Shown here piece after piece: positions 27,717 through 37,054 of a stretch of DNA of 64,000 nt (the stretch's first letter is position 1; the number at the start of each line of letters is the position of its first letter). This DNA is from Rhodospirillales bacterium. Its GTDB lineage: Bacteria > Pseudomonadota > Alphaproteobacteria > Rhodospirillales > JASLQF01. The stretch is from NCBI GenBank assembly GCA_030744625.1, contig JASLQF010000057.1:1-64000 (forward strand), given 5' to 3'. The notes below the pieces were generated by a model. That model ran no database searches. It worked only from the letters and a program-made list of their open reading frames with translations, and had not been told where the DNA came from. The position numbers were made by a program, and so were the translations under genes.

Positions 27717-28562
27717 TCAATCGAAAAACATCAGGGATCTGATCTCGATGCTCTCGCGGGGGGTGGCGCCGGGCGGGCTGTTGGGGTCGTCGAAGCTGCC
27801 ATGGGCGGTCCAGCGCGCCGTGCCGTCGGTCAGGGAATCGAAGCACTTCAGCAGCACCACTTCTTCACGCTCCATGCGGGGGAAGTAGTACCAGCGCTGT
27901 TTCGGATTATGGACCAGATAGTAGATGCCGCCGACGCGGCCGTCCGGATAGTGCCGTTCGGCGGCGACCCAATCTCCGTCGTCGATGCTCCCGTACCCGC
28001 AGATCACCAACGGCTTGGTCTCCACCGGGCCCCGGATCGGCCGCCACACGTTGATCGAACCGTAACGCTTCTCGAGTCTGGCCTCCGCTTCGTCCGCCGG
28101 CAGCAGGTCGCGCACCCGCTGTGGCGCCGAGCCCGTTGTGAAATCGTTGTGAACACCCTTCACCGGGGCGCGCACCTTGAGGCGTGCCTGCTTTTCCTCG
28201 TCGTCGATGCGAATGGTGTGGTCGAAGATGATTGCCTTGCCGGCGCCGGTAATTGAACGGACAAGCGCCTCCATCTCCGGGTAATAGACGCGCACAACCT
28301 CGTCGTCATCGTAGAAATCTTGCACCGCCGTCGGGTGGCGCATGAATGCAAAGCCCTGCCGGTCGAGGTCAAGCTGCCCGGCCAAGGCGCGGGCGTCGTC
28401 GATCACCACGTCATGCGCCGCCGTCGTCCACGAGTTCTTGTCCGGGCCCTCGCCGGATTCACTGACGTGGGCGATCGGCGTTTGGTCGGCCGTTGCCGAA
28501 AACTGGAGCGAAGCCGTCACCGAACCGGATTGAATGCCTGTGATGGCGCGCGACAAGTCCAC
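27717..28562 (-). CDS. CmcJ/NvfI-family oxidoreductase
   Basis: 281 residues. The family is named from the cephamycin methoxylation protein CmcJ and includes non-haem iron/2-oxoglutarate-like enzymes. Seen here: VHNDFTTGSAPQRV (HxD-like metal motif near 140), INVWRPIRGPVETKPLVIC (about 172-190) and a distal SFDDPNSPPGATPRESIEIR ending. The core family motifs match well. Role in this organism unknown; it probably modifies a small acid or ester. Confidence 0.85.
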   Translation of the reverse strand: MDLSRAITGIQSGSVTASLQFSATADQTPIAHVSESGEGPDKNSWTTAAHDVVIDDARALAGQLDLDRQGFAFMRHPTAVQDFYDDDEVVRVYYPEMEALVRSITGAGKAIIFDHTIRIDDEEKQARLKVRAPVKGVHNDFTTGSAPQRVRDLLPADEAEARLEKRYGSINVWRPIRGPVETKPLVICGYGSIDDGDWVAAERHYPDGRVGGIYYLVHNPKQRWYYFPRMEREEVVLLKCFDSLTDGTARWTAHGSFDDPNSPPGATPRESIEIRSLMFFD

Positions 28563-28625
28563 CTCCGCCGCAAAGGTCCCCTGGCGGCACCGTAAGATGT
28601 CAGACCCCTCATGACAATAAGGGGA

Positions 28626-29480
28626 TTAGCCGCGCCTGCACGTATACGGCCAAACGATTCTGGTTTCGGCGGGAATCACCTTGCCGTCCTCAACCATGAC
28701 CGATATGGGAACCTTTTTTTCCGCCTCCGGCAACGCCTTCATGGAATAGGAGTCGAGGGGGAGTTTTTTCCGGAAAAGCGCGTTGGGGTCCATCCATTGA
28801 CCGTCAACCGGGATGATTTTATTGCGGAGCGCGACGAATCGCGGACTGGTGCTGTACCACACGGCGAAATGAATTGCCGGCCGGCGTTGCTTGCCGCGTT
28901 TGCGTCTTGTCGGGGTTTTCCCCGAGTTTCCGGTCGGGCCGAGAACCTCGCCCATGCGCACGCGCTGGCCGACTTCGAGTTTCGGCATTTCGTCGAAGTG
29001 AGCGTATTGCGTATAGGTCCAAAGCGGAATCCCGGTATCTTCGGGGCTGTGACGCAGGATGATTTCCATACCGCGATAGCTTCGATCACCACGGTATTTG
29101 CCGACCACCGTCCCCGCCGCCGCCGCGATCATGGGGGTTCCAAACGGCGCCGGCATGTCGATGCCACCGTGGTAACTTTCCCTGTTTCGCTTGTGCGTAT
29201 ATGAAATAGCCCATCGTTCGTCGATGCCGCGGCATTTCAGGTTCTCCGGAAAACGCGGGCTCAACCCCGTTTCGAAGAGCCCCTGCTTGATGGCGAGTCT
29301 TATGTCGCACTTCCGCCCGCGCCCGATGGCGCAGAGGGTTTCCTCATCGAGCTCGGCACTCGTCGTTTGGCCTTCGAGTGTTACGGGGCTCCGTTCCGAG
29401 GCCGCCCGACCAAGGCCAGGCGAACCCAGGACCGCAACACTCGACAGCAAGATGAACAAAGCGGTGGGGATTGTTTTCAT
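28626..29480 (-). CDS. Secreted M23-like protein with altered active site
   Basis: 284 residues with signal peptide. The LytM/M23 core starts at about residue 120: YHGGIDMPAPFGTPMIAAAAG contains the HxxxD zinc pair, and YAHFDEMPKLEVGQRV the third His. The last motif, normally HxH, reads PAIHFAVW: the zinc-ligand His is kept but the first (catalytic) His is Ala. An inserted basic loop (TPTRRKRGKQRRP) precedes it. It may be a non-catalytic regulator or a weakened endopeptidase. Start at 29480 is backed by GGAGGAGG. Confidence 0.85.
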   Translation of the reverse strand: MKTIPTALFILLSSVAVLGSPGLGRAASERSPVTLEGQTTSAELDEETLCAIGRGRKCDIRLAIKQGLFETGLSPRFPENLKCRGIDERWAISYTHKRNRESYHGGIDMPAPFGTPMIAAAAGTVVGKYRGDRSYRGMEIILRHSPEDTGIPLWTYTQYAHFDEMPKLEVGQRVRMGEVLGPTGNSGKTPTRRKRGKQRRPAIHFAVWYSTSPRFVALRNKIIPVDGQWMDPNALFRKKLPLDSYSMKALPEAEKKVPISVMVEDGKVIPAETRIVWPYTCRRG

Positions 29481-29547
29481 GTTCAATCCTCCTCCAGGGA
29501 GTGCGGATTTTACCTGTAACGGGCCAACCGGTCCCACCCCATGTCCT

Positions 29548-31389
29548 TCATATGGATACGCCGGCTGACTGCCGCCGCCTTTGCGCCAGCTCCTCGGCCG
29601 TGATGCGCAGGAACGGTACCGGCTTGTCGAAGCCCTTGAGATCGGCGGTCTCCGGCACCGGCGACAAGCCGGTGAGCATTTTCCGCGTGTCCGGATCGCC
29701 GGCGAATTCCGCCGACATAACGATGTCGCCGCCCCGGCTCTGGGCCTCCAGGCGCGCCGCCTTGTTGGCCGCCGAACCGTAGTAGTCGAGGCGCTTGTTG
29801 AGGGTCACGGCGATGCAGCGCCCGACGTGCAGGCCGAGCTTGATGGTGATGGGCTGGTGGCCAGAGGCGGCGTTGAAGGCCTCCACGTCGTCGTGCATCT
29901 GGACGGCGCAGCGCAGCGCGTCCGACGGCATGGTGAAGGACGCCATGATGGCGTCGCCGATGGTCTTGACGATGGCGCCGTCGTTGTCGCGCACCGCCTT
30001 GCCGAGCACCGCGTAGTGCTCGCGCACCAGGGCATAGGCCGCCGGGTCGCCGAGGCGGTCGTAGAGCGCCGTCGAGCCCTTGAGGTCGGTGAACATCAGG
30101 GTCACGTGGTCGATCTCCACGTCGTCGCCGGGGCGCAGCACGTCGCTGTTGAAGAGGTCGCGGAAGGCCTGCAGCGCGAACACCCGCTCGGCGGTAAGCG
30201 CGTGGCGCGTCCACTCGCGCTCCTCGAGGACCAGGGTCAGGAGGCGGGCCGACGAGTTGCGGAGCACCACCTCTCCGGGCGCCGCGGCGGGTCCGGCGCC
30301 GACGCTGTCGCCGTCGGCGACGATCTCCGGAAAACCGCCCTCGCCTTGCCAATGGACGTCTGTCTCGCCGCCGGGCTCCAGGGTGCGCAGCCGGTATTGC
30401 GCCGCCGCCGGTTGGAGGGTGATGGTCCGCGATGTGCCGGGCCCGAGGGTGAGCTGCACCTTCACGTGCGGCATGCTCATCGGCCCGTACAGGCAATACT
30501 CGCCGCCCGAGATGGGGCGGATGGCGCGCCCCGGGTGGAAGGCGAGCTCGATGTTCTTGGTGTAGTCGCGGCCGTAGTCGATGTTGCAGGTCGGGCAGTG
30601 GGCGCCGCGCGGCAGCTTGTCGAGGGCCGGCGCCGTCTCCTTGCCGACCTGGCAGCGCGGGCACAGGAGGTCCCAGCGCAGGCCGAGAAGCCCCTGGCGC
30701 GCCGCCTCCAGGCAGACCTCGATGGCGAGGCGGTCGTCGCAACCCCACAGGCGCGCCAGCTTGAGGGGACGGATGGCCCAAACGTCGACCTCCTGGCGGC
30801 CGGTGACGTACTCGGCGAGGCGCTCGGCCAGGCCGTGGCCGTGCTCGGTGGCCTCGATGGCGTCGACCAGTTGGCGGGCCCGCTCGACGGCGCCGGGAGC
30901 GAGGCGCGGCGGCTGGTGGTCGAACTCGCTGTCGCGGCGGCCCGATGCGAAATCGCCGGCGCTGTCGGCCAGCCTGCCGAAGGTGCGCCCGGCGCTTTGG
31001 AAGAACGCGGTGCCCAGCATGAGGCGGCCGAACAGGTTGGCGGCCTCGGCTTCGAGGGTGTAATCGCCACGGCAGCCGTCGTCGTCGGGCGACAGGCGCA
31101 GCGTGGCGCACAGCGACCTCAGCGGTCCCTTCTTGAAAGTGCGGCAGTGGCGGAACCACTGGCCGTCCACCCAGTTGGCGGGTCCGTCGTCCCACTCCAG
31201 GGTGAATGGGCCGGCGCGGGCGCGCCCGATGTAGCGCACCGAGCCGTCGTCGCGGGGGATCTCCTCGATGTCGTGCTTGGGAAGCTCGGCGGCCTCGTTG
31301 AAGCGCGCCGAGTCGGCCAGCACCGGCCAGACTTTCCCGACCGGGCTGTCGAACCGCCAGGTGAAGGTGCGGCTCTTGACGCCCGCCAT
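29548..31389 (-). CDS. DUF5939-type adenylate/guanylate cyclase
   Basis: 613 residues. The N-terminus (about 1-170) looks like a START/SRPBCC fold, the middle carries a zinc-ribbon pair (CPRCQVG and CPTCNIDYG, about residues 244-272) as in the DUF5939 group, and the class III cyclase domain occupies the last 200 residues. Metal-binding Asp residues are in LMFTDLKGSTALYDR and GAIVKTIGDAIM; LDYYGSAANKAARLE is the closing motif. Lys (IVKTIGD) and Asp (LDYYG) at the base-specificity positions suggest ATP. No membrane segment: soluble sensor. GGAGGG precedes the ATG. Confidence 0.88.
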   Translation of the reverse strand: MAGVKSRTFTWRFDSPVGKVWPVLADSARFNEAAELPKHDIEEIPRDDGSVRYIGRARAGPFTLEWDDGPANWVDGQWFRHCRTFKKGPLRSLCATLRLSPDDDGCRGDYTLEAEAANLFGRLMLGTAFFQSAGRTFGRLADSAGDFASGRRDSEFDHQPPRLAPGAVERARQLVDAIEATEHGHGLAERLAEYVTGRQEVDVWAIRPLKLARLWGCDDRLAIEVCLEAARQGLLGLRWDLLCPRCQVGKETAPALDKLPRGAHCPTCNIDYGRDYTKNIELAFHPGRAIRPISGGEYCLYGPMSMPHVKVQLTLGPGTSRTITLQPAAAQYRLRTLEPGGETDVHWQGEGGFPEIVADGDSVGAGPAAAPGEVVLRNSSARLLTLVLEEREWTRHALTAERVFALQAFRDLFNSDVLRPGDDVEIDHVTLMFTDLKGSTALYDRLGDPAAYALVREHYAVLGKAVRDNDGAIVKTIGDAIMASFTMPSDALRCAVQMHDDVEAFNAASGHQPITIKLGLHVGRCIAVTLNKRLDYYGSAANKAARLEAQSRGGDIVMSAEFAGDPDTRKMLTGLSPVPETADLKGFDKPVPFLRITAEELAQRRRQSAGVSI

Positions 31390-31480
31390 GGTCGCCCTCC
31401 GTCTCCCCGCTGCTATTGTGCGCCGGCGGCGGCGGTCCGGGTCAAGGAGTGATTTTGGCGATCGCGGAAGGACGCCGCCT

Positions 31481-34129
31481 CTACATCGCCGCCAGGCGCT
31501 CCAGGGCTTCGGCGCGGCGTGCCTGGTCGGCGGCGGCCTTTTCGCGGCGCTCTCGCTGCGCGCCGACAACCTCCGCCGGCGCCTTGGCGAGGAAGCCCTG
31601 GTTGGCGAGCTTCTTGTCGAACTTGGCGATTTCGGTTTCCAGCTTGGCGATCTCTTTTTCCAGGCGCGCCTTCTCGCCGGAGACGTCGATGACGTCGGCC
31701 AGCGGCAAGACGTACGTCGCCTCGTCGACGACCACCTGGACGGCGCCCTTGCCCATCTCGCTGGCGGCTTCGATTCCGGAGACGCGGGCCAGGCGCTTGA
31801 TCAGATCGCCGTGGGTGGCCAGCCGCCCCCTGGTCGCCTCGGCGGCGTCCCGATGCAGGAGCGGGAAGGTGGCGCCCGGCGGCACGTTCATCTCGGAGCG
31901 CACGGAGCGCACGTCGGAGATCAGGCGCACCACCCAGTCCATCTCGTCCTCGGCCGCCGGGTCGGCGAGGGCGGCGTCGAATTCGGGCCAGTCGGCGGCG
32001 ATCAGCATGCCGTCGCGGCCGGGGGCGGTCTCCTCCCACAGGGCCTCGGTGATGAACGGCATGAGGGGGTGCAGAAGGTGCAGGAGCCGCTCCAGCGCCC
32101 ACGCCGTGCAGGCCTTGGTCTCGGCAATGGCGTCATCGTCGCCGCCATCGAGGACGGGCTTGGTGAACTCCAGATACCAGTCGCAATAGGTGCCCCATGT
32201 GAACTGGTAAAGCGCCCCCGCCGCCTCGTTGAACTTGAAGGCTTCGAGCGCCTCGGTGACGCGCCACGCGCACTCCGCCACCTTGCCGACGATCCAGCGG
32301 TTGACGGTGAGCCGGCACTGGGCGGGATCGAACCCCGGCACCGCCCCGCACCCGCTTATCTGGGTAAAGCGCGCCGCGTTCCACAGCTTGGTGGCGAAGT
32401 TGCGGTAGCCGGCGACCCGCTCTGCCGACAGCTTGACGTCGCGCCCCGGCGCCGCCAGCGCCATCAGGGTGAAGCGCAGCGCATCCGTGCCGTAGGTTTC
32501 GATGAGTTCCAGGGGATCGATGATGTTGCCCTTGGACTTCGACATCTTCTGGCCGCTTTCGTCGCGCACCAGGGCGTGGATGTAGACGGTGTGGAAGGGC
32601 ACGTCGTCCATGAAATGGAGCCCCATCATCATCATGCGCGCCACCCAGAAAAAGATGATGTCGAAGCCGGTGACCAGCACGTCGGTCGGGTAGTAGCGTT
32701 CCAATTCCGGCGTCTCTTCCGGCCAGCCCAAAGTGGAGAACGGCCACAGGGCCGACGAGAACCAGGTGTCCAGCACGTCCTCGTCGCGGCTGAGTTCGAC
32801 CGCCTCTCCATAGTGTTTTTCGGCGGCGGCGCGCGCCTCGGCCTCGGTCGGCTCCACGAAGACCTTGCCGTCGGGGCCGTACCAGGCGGGGATCTGGTGG
32901 CCCCACCAGATCTGGCGCGAGACGCACCACGGCTGGATGTTGCGCATCCACTCGAAATAGGTGTTCTCCCAGCGCTTGGGCACGAACCGGGTCCTGCCGT
33001 CTTCCACCGCCTCGATGGCCGGCTTGGCGAGCGTCGCGGCGTCGACGAACCACTGGTCGGTGAGCCACGGCTCGATGGCAACGCCCGAGCGGTCGCCGTA
33101 GGGCACGGTCATGAGATTTTCCTCGACCTTGTCGAGAAGCCCCAGCCCTTCCATCTCGGCGACCACCTTGTCGCGCGCCGCGTAGCGCTCGAGGTCCCGA
33201 TACTTTTCGGGCACGTTCTCGTTCATGCAGGCGTCGCGGTCGAGCACGTTGACCATGTCGAGGTCGTGGCGGCGGCCCACCTCGAAATCGTTGAAGTCGT
33301 GGGCCGGGGTCATCTTCACGGCGCCCGTGCCTTTCTCCGGGTTGACGTACTCGTCGGCGATAATCGGCATGGATCGGCCGACGATGGGCAGCGTGCAGGT
33401 CTGGCCGACGAGGCCGCGGTATCGCCCGTCGTCGGGATGGACGGCGACCGCGGTGTCGCCCAGCATGGTTTCGGGGCGCGTCGTGGCGACGGTGATGTAT
33501 TCGTCGTCGCGCCCCTCGATCGGGTACTTGAAGTACCAGAGCTGGCCCGTGACCTCGCGCTGTTCGACCTCCAGGTCGGAAATCGCCGTGTGCAGCTTGG
33601 GGTCCCAGTTGACGAGGCGCTTGTCGCGGTAGATCAGGCCTTGTTTGTAGAGATCGACGAAGACCTTGCCCACCGCCGCTGACAGGCCGTCGTCCATGGT
33701 AAATCGTTCGCGCGGCCAGTCGCACGACGAACCGAGCCGGCGCAACTGTTGCGTGATGACACCACCCGATTCCTCTTTCCACTTCCACACCCGCTCGATG
33801 AAGGCCTCGCGCCCGACATCGTGGCGGGTGAGGTTTTCCGCCTCGAGTTGGCGTTCCACCACCATTTGCGTGGCGATGCCGGCATGGTCGGTGCCCGGCT
33901 GCCACAGGGCATCGCGGCCGCGCATGCGCTCGAAGCGGATGAGCACGTCCTGCATGGTGCTGTTGAGGGCGTGGCCCATGTGCAGGCTGCCGGTGACGTT
34001 GGGGGGCGGAATGACGATGGCATAGGGCTCGGCGGCGGGCCGCCGGCCACACGAGAAGGCGCCCGAGTCCTCCCACCGGGCGTACAGACGCGCCTCTACC
34101 TCGGCGGGCCGGTAGGTCTTGTCCAGCAT
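31481..34129 (-). CDS. valS: Valine--tRNA ligase
   Basis: 882 residues, class I synthetase with an editing domain. The HIGH-type motif is PPNVTGSLHMGHALN; the KMSKS loop is QKMSKSKGNI; the C-terminal coiled-coil tRNA arm (ARLEKEIAKLETEIAKFDKK) is complete. N-terminus MLDKTYRPAEVEARLY is normal. Lies downstream of popZ, as in Caulobacter and other alphaproteobacteria. Confidence 0.97.
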   Translation of the reverse strand: MLDKTYRPAEVEARLYARWEDSGAFSCGRRPAAEPYAIVIPPPNVTGSLHMGHALNSTMQDVLIRFERMRGRDALWQPGTDHAGIATQMVVERQLEAENLTRHDVGREAFIERVWKWKEESGGVITQQLRRLGSSCDWPRERFTMDDGLSAAVGKVFVDLYKQGLIYRDKRLVNWDPKLHTAISDLEVEQREVTGQLWYFKYPIEGRDDEYITVATTRPETMLGDTAVAVHPDDGRYRGLVGQTCTLPIVGRSMPIIADEYVNPEKGTGAVKMTPAHDFNDFEVGRRHDLDMVNVLDRDACMNENVPEKYRDLERYAARDKVVAEMEGLGLLDKVEENLMTVPYGDRSGVAIEPWLTDQWFVDAATLAKPAIEAVEDGRTRFVPKRWENTYFEWMRNIQPWCVSRQIWWGHQIPAWYGPDGKVFVEPTEAEARAAAEKHYGEAVELSRDEDVLDTWFSSALWPFSTLGWPEETPELERYYPTDVLVTGFDIIFFWVARMMMMGLHFMDDVPFHTVYIHALVRDESGQKMSKSKGNIIDPLELIETYGTDALRFTLMALAAPGRDVKLSAERVAGYRNFATKLWNAARFTQISGCGAVPGFDPAQCRLTVNRWIVGKVAECAWRVTEALEAFKFNEAAGALYQFTWGTYCDWYLEFTKPVLDGGDDDAIAETKACTAWALERLLHLLHPLMPFITEALWEETAPGRDGMLIAADWPEFDAALADPAAEDEMDWVVRLISDVRSVRSEMNVPPGATFPLLHRDAAEATRGRLATHGDLIKRLARVSGIEAASEMGKGAVQVVVDEATYVLPLADVIDVSGEKARLEKEIAKLETEIAKFDKKLANQGFLAKAPAEVVGAQRERREKAAADQARRAEALERLAAM

Positions 34130-34152
34130 TGCCGAACCATCCTCTGGTCAGA

Positions 34153-34182
34153 CCGTGAATTTTCCGGCCGTGAATTTTCCGG
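34153..34182. repeat. 15-bp perfect tandem duplication
   Basis: CCGTGAATTTTCCGG occurs twice back to back (34153-34167 and 34168-34182) in the popZ-valS gap, 24 bp upstream of the valS start. It lies in the valS leader and could be a recent duplication or a paired binding site. Confidence 0.7.
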
Positions 34183-34250
34183 GATGGGAATGCCCGAGAT
34201 ACGCTAATCGGTCAACCCGCAGCTTGAATTCGATAGGCCGTGGCCCGCCG

Positions 34251-34916
34251 TCACTCTTCCAAACGTTCCGCCCGGTTGACCATGAGGTCGATCTCCCTCT
34301 TCACCAGGCGTTCGATCAGGTAGGGCAGATTGCGGTCGAGCCATTCGCGCAGGATGGGACGCAACATCTCGCGGATCATCCCCTCGAGGGTGGCGCCACG
34401 GCTGCCCACGGCCAAGTCGCGCCGATCGAGAATGGCGCGCGCCAATTCCGACAGCACGTCGGTGGAAAGCTGGACGGTGGGGTCGGAAACGACCTGGGCG
34501 CCGGCCGGCGCCAGCATTTCCGCGGTCAGTTCCAGGAGGTCATCGGCGGCGGCGCGCGGGGCGGGCGCGGGCCTCGGCTCGGGCGGTGGGGCAGGCTCGG
34601 GCTCGGGCTCGGGCTCGGTCATTACGATAACCGGCTCAGGTTCAGGCTCAGGCTCAGGCTCGGGCTCGGGCTCGGGCTCCGGTTCTGGTTCGGGCTCCGG
34701 TTCTGGTTCGGGCTCCGGTTCTGGTTCGGGCTCCGGTTCCGGCTCGGGTTCGGGTTCCGGTTCGGGTTCGGCCGCCGCCTCTTCTTCCCCTTCGCCGCCC
34801 TCTTCCTTCTCGTCTTCCGAAAGGATGCGGCGGATGGAGGCGAGAATGTCCTCCATCGAGGGCTCTTGCCCCTTGTCTTCCTGACCCGCTTCTTCCTGGC
34901 CGTTTTCTTCGCTCAT
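34251..34916 (-). CDS. popZ: PopZ polar organizing protein (DUF2497) with long Glu-Pro tract
   Basis: 221 residues. PopZ self-assembles at cell poles and anchors the chromosomal centromere and other polar proteins. The N-terminal helix [16 protein letters not shown] and the C-terminal oligomerisation helices ([35 protein letters not shown]) are conserved. The intrinsically disordered linker is nearly pure Glu-Pro: about 23 consecutive dipeptides, then VIVMT and four more. Location between tolC and valS confirms the identity. Confidence 0.92.
   Translation of the reverse strand: MSEENGQEEAGQEDKGQEPSMEDILASIRRILSEDEKEEGGEGEEEAAAEPEPEPEPEPEPEPEPEPEPEPEPEPEPEPEPEPEPEPEPEPEPEPVIVMTEPEPEPEPAPPPEPRPAPAPRAAADDLLELTAEMLAPAGAQVVSDPTVQLSTDVLSELARAILDRRDLAVGSRGATLEGMIREMLRPILREWLDRNLPYLIERLVKREIDLMVNRAERLEE
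34632..34770. repeat. Hexanucleotide array encoding the PopZ Glu-Pro tract
   Basis: About 23 copies of a degenerate hexamer (GGCTCG, GGTTCG, GGTTCC and variants on the plus strand). The third-base variation means most units differ in DNA yet still encode Glu-Pro, indicating selection on the peptide rather than simple slippage; parts of it nonetheless repeat an 18-bp super-unit. Confidence 0.85.
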
Positions 34917-35100
34917 ATATTTTTGCCCCGGCTAAGTTCCGGTTCGACGGAAGACGCCGTCCACCCTAAACCACAGGCGGACGCTAGACCACAGTGAAGA
35001 TGAACGCCAAAGCCATTCCAAGACCCGATTCCGGCCCAAATCCACCCCCAAGGGCATACCCTCGAACGTCACCCTTTACGTGCGGTTTATTACTATTCCG

Positions 35101-36504
35101 TTACTTTTTTCCCGAATTACGCTTCTCGTTTTCTTCTTTCTCGGCGTCATATCCAGTGCCCACCCACTTGTCCCGCACTTTGCGGTAATGGCGTCCCGGG
35201 TCGTAATACTCGACCGGCAGATTGAGGTGGCGTGCCGTCAATTGGCCAATGGCCGCCGTGAGCGCGAAGGTGGCGACGATTTCGTCGCGCCTCGCCCCGA
35301 CCAGGTTGACTCGGGAGTCGAGCAATTCCTGCTCGGCGTCGAGGATGTCGAGCACGGTGCGCGCCCCGACCGCCGCCTCGCGCTCGACGCCCTCGAGAGC
35401 GATGCCGTTGGCGTCGACCTGGGCCGAGAACGATTCGACGCGGGCCCGCGCCGTCATCAACATCTCCCACCAGCGCGTCGCGTCCTCCTCCGCATCGCGG
35501 CGGGCCTGCTCCGATTCCAGGCGCTCCCGCCCCACCGTCTGGCGGGCCTCCCGCAGCCGCGAATGGACGGCACCGGATTGGTACAGCGGGATCGAGAGGG
35601 TCGCCTTGATGGACTTCTCGTTGACCCGACTCGTGTTGCTTGCGGACTCCAGGTCACGGCTCAACTTGCCCGAGAGATCCAGATTCGGCAGCAACTCTCC
35701 GCGCACTCCGTCGACCCGGTCGCGCGCCGCCCTCTCGTCGAACAGCGCCGCCAGAACGTTCGGATTGTCCTTTCTAGCCGTCGCGATGGCGTCCTTCTTG
35801 TCGGTGGGCCCGGCCGCCGGGGCGTCGGGCGCGCTCAGCTTTTCGGGCGCTTGGCCGACGACGTTGCGGTAGGCGGCACGGGCCGCCTCCAGGTCCCCCT
35901 CGGCCTGGACGCGGTCGGCGGAGGCACCGGCGAGGCGCGCCTCGGCCTGGCTGACGTCGGTTCGGGTGATCTCGCCGACCTGAAAGCGGTCCCGGGTCGC
36001 CTCCAACTGCCGCTGCAGCACCTGTTCGTTGCTGACGTTGAGCCCGAGCACCGCCTGGTCACGCACCACGTCCATGTAAGCCGTCGCGGCATCGAGCAGG
36101 ACCCCTTGCTCGGTGGCGAGCAAGCGGTAGCGCTCCGCCGACACCGTGTTCTCGGCCTCGCGGATCTCGGCCTCGGTGCGGAACCCGCGGAACAAGGGTT
36201 GGGTGATGTTCAGGGCAACCCCGCGCGGAGTGCGGATCTGGTCCTTGTCGCCGGATGTGCGGGCGTTGCTGAAGGTTTGGGCACGCGAGATATCGCCTTC
36301 CACGTCGACGCTGGGTCGCCAGTTGGCAAGCGCTTGCGGCACCTGCTCGTCGGTGGCGCGAAGGCCGGCCCGTCCGGCTTCCAGGATGGGGTTGTTGAGA
36401 TAAGCGGTCGCCAGGGCCTCATCGATGGTCTGGCCGTGGGCCGGGCCGACCAGCGCCACCGCCCCGCACAAAAGGCTCAACAAAGCGATCAACCGTCTGG
36501 TCAT
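35101..36504 (-). CDS. tolC: TolC-family outer-membrane channel
   Basis: 467 residues. Signal peptide (residues 1-24, ending AHG), then two tandem outer-membrane-efflux repeats with long helices: TIDEALATAYLNNPILEAGR opening each half-type, and the coiled-coil regions around LQRQLEATRDRFQVGEITRT and VDILDAEQ-like LDILDAEQELLDSRVNL. Forms the exit duct for type I secretion and efflux pumps. The ABC/HlyD genes at 53-56 kb may use it. Confidence 0.93.
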   Translation of the reverse strand: MTRRLIALLSLLCGAVALVGPAHGQTIDEALATAYLNNPILEAGRAGLRATDEQVPQALANWRPSVDVEGDISRAQTFSNARTSGDKDQIRTPRGVALNITQPLFRGFRTEAEIREAENTVSAERYRLLATEQGVLLDAATAYMDVVRDQAVLGLNVSNEQVLQRQLEATRDRFQVGEITRTDVSQAEARLAGASADRVQAEGDLEAARAAYRNVVGQAPEKLSAPDAPAAGPTDKKDAIATARKDNPNVLAALFDERAARDRVDGVRGELLPNLDLSGKLSRDLESASNTSRVNEKSIKATLSIPLYQSGAVHSRLREARQTVGRERLESEQARRDAEEDATRWWEMLMTARARVESFSAQVDANGIALEGVEREAAVGARTVLDILDAEQELLDSRVNLVGARRDEIVATFALTAAIGQLTARHLNLPVEYYDPGRHYRKVRDKWVGTGYDAEKEENEKRNSGKK

Positions 36505-36683
36505 GCGGGAAACCCCTTCACCCCGCGGCGATCAGCGCCTGCCGGGTCCCGGCTAGAATCGCCATTGAACGAACCGCGTATCCGCTTACCCCCTCCCCCC
36601 CTGGAGGCACCGGGGTGTCGCGGCGCACAGTCTAACGGCGTCGGATGCCGCTGGCAAAAGAATCAGCCGCCGCCGGCTCACCA

Positions 36684-37016
36684 TTAATAGATCTTTATGG
36701 TGGTATCGACGCGGCGTGCCCAGGCGTCGATTCCTCCGGCCAGATTGACGGCGTTCTCGAAACCGTTCTGACGCATCCACGCCGCTACCTGGGCGCTGCG
36801 GATGCCATGGTGGCAAACGACGACGAGGGTGCGGTCGCGCGGCAGTTCCTCGACGCGCTCCACAAAATCGCCCACGGGAACGGCCAGGCTGCCGTCGAAG
36901 GAACAGGTCTCCACCTCCCACGGCTCGCGCACGTCGACGATGAGCAACGGCTCGCCTCCCCGGCGCATGCGGTCCAGGGTCTCGACATCGATTTCGGCGA
37001 AGGCCGGCTTGTCCAT
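36684..37016 (-). CDS. Rhodanese-domain protein
   Basis: 110 residues, single rhodanese domain of the GlpE-like small type. The active-site loop CHHGIRS carries the catalytic Cys at about residue 69; IVDVREPWE is the other signature. Transfers sulfane sulfur or acts in redox/thiol reactions. Lies between a pcm homologue and tolC, a widespread alphaproteobacterial order. ATG at 37016 chosen as giving the full domain. Confidence 0.92.
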   Translation of the reverse strand: MDKPAFAEIDVETLDRMRRGGEPLLIVDVREPWEVETCSFDGSLAVPVGDFVERVEELPRDRTLVVVCHHGIRSAQVAAWMRQNGFENAVNLAGGIDAWARRVDTTIKIY

Positions 37017-37054
37017 GGTGCCCCGGCACCAAGCGCGCTGTCGAGCCTGGGATT

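Noticed and set aside
24647-27742. 1031-codon open frame on the plus strand across the desulfurase and permease genes
   Set aside because: Composition is Arg/His/Gly-rich without domains; it overlaps two clear genes and is a shadow of GC-rich codon use.
34153-34182. Insertion-sequence target duplication
   Set aside because: The two 15-bp copies are adjacent with nothing between them, so there is no inserted element.
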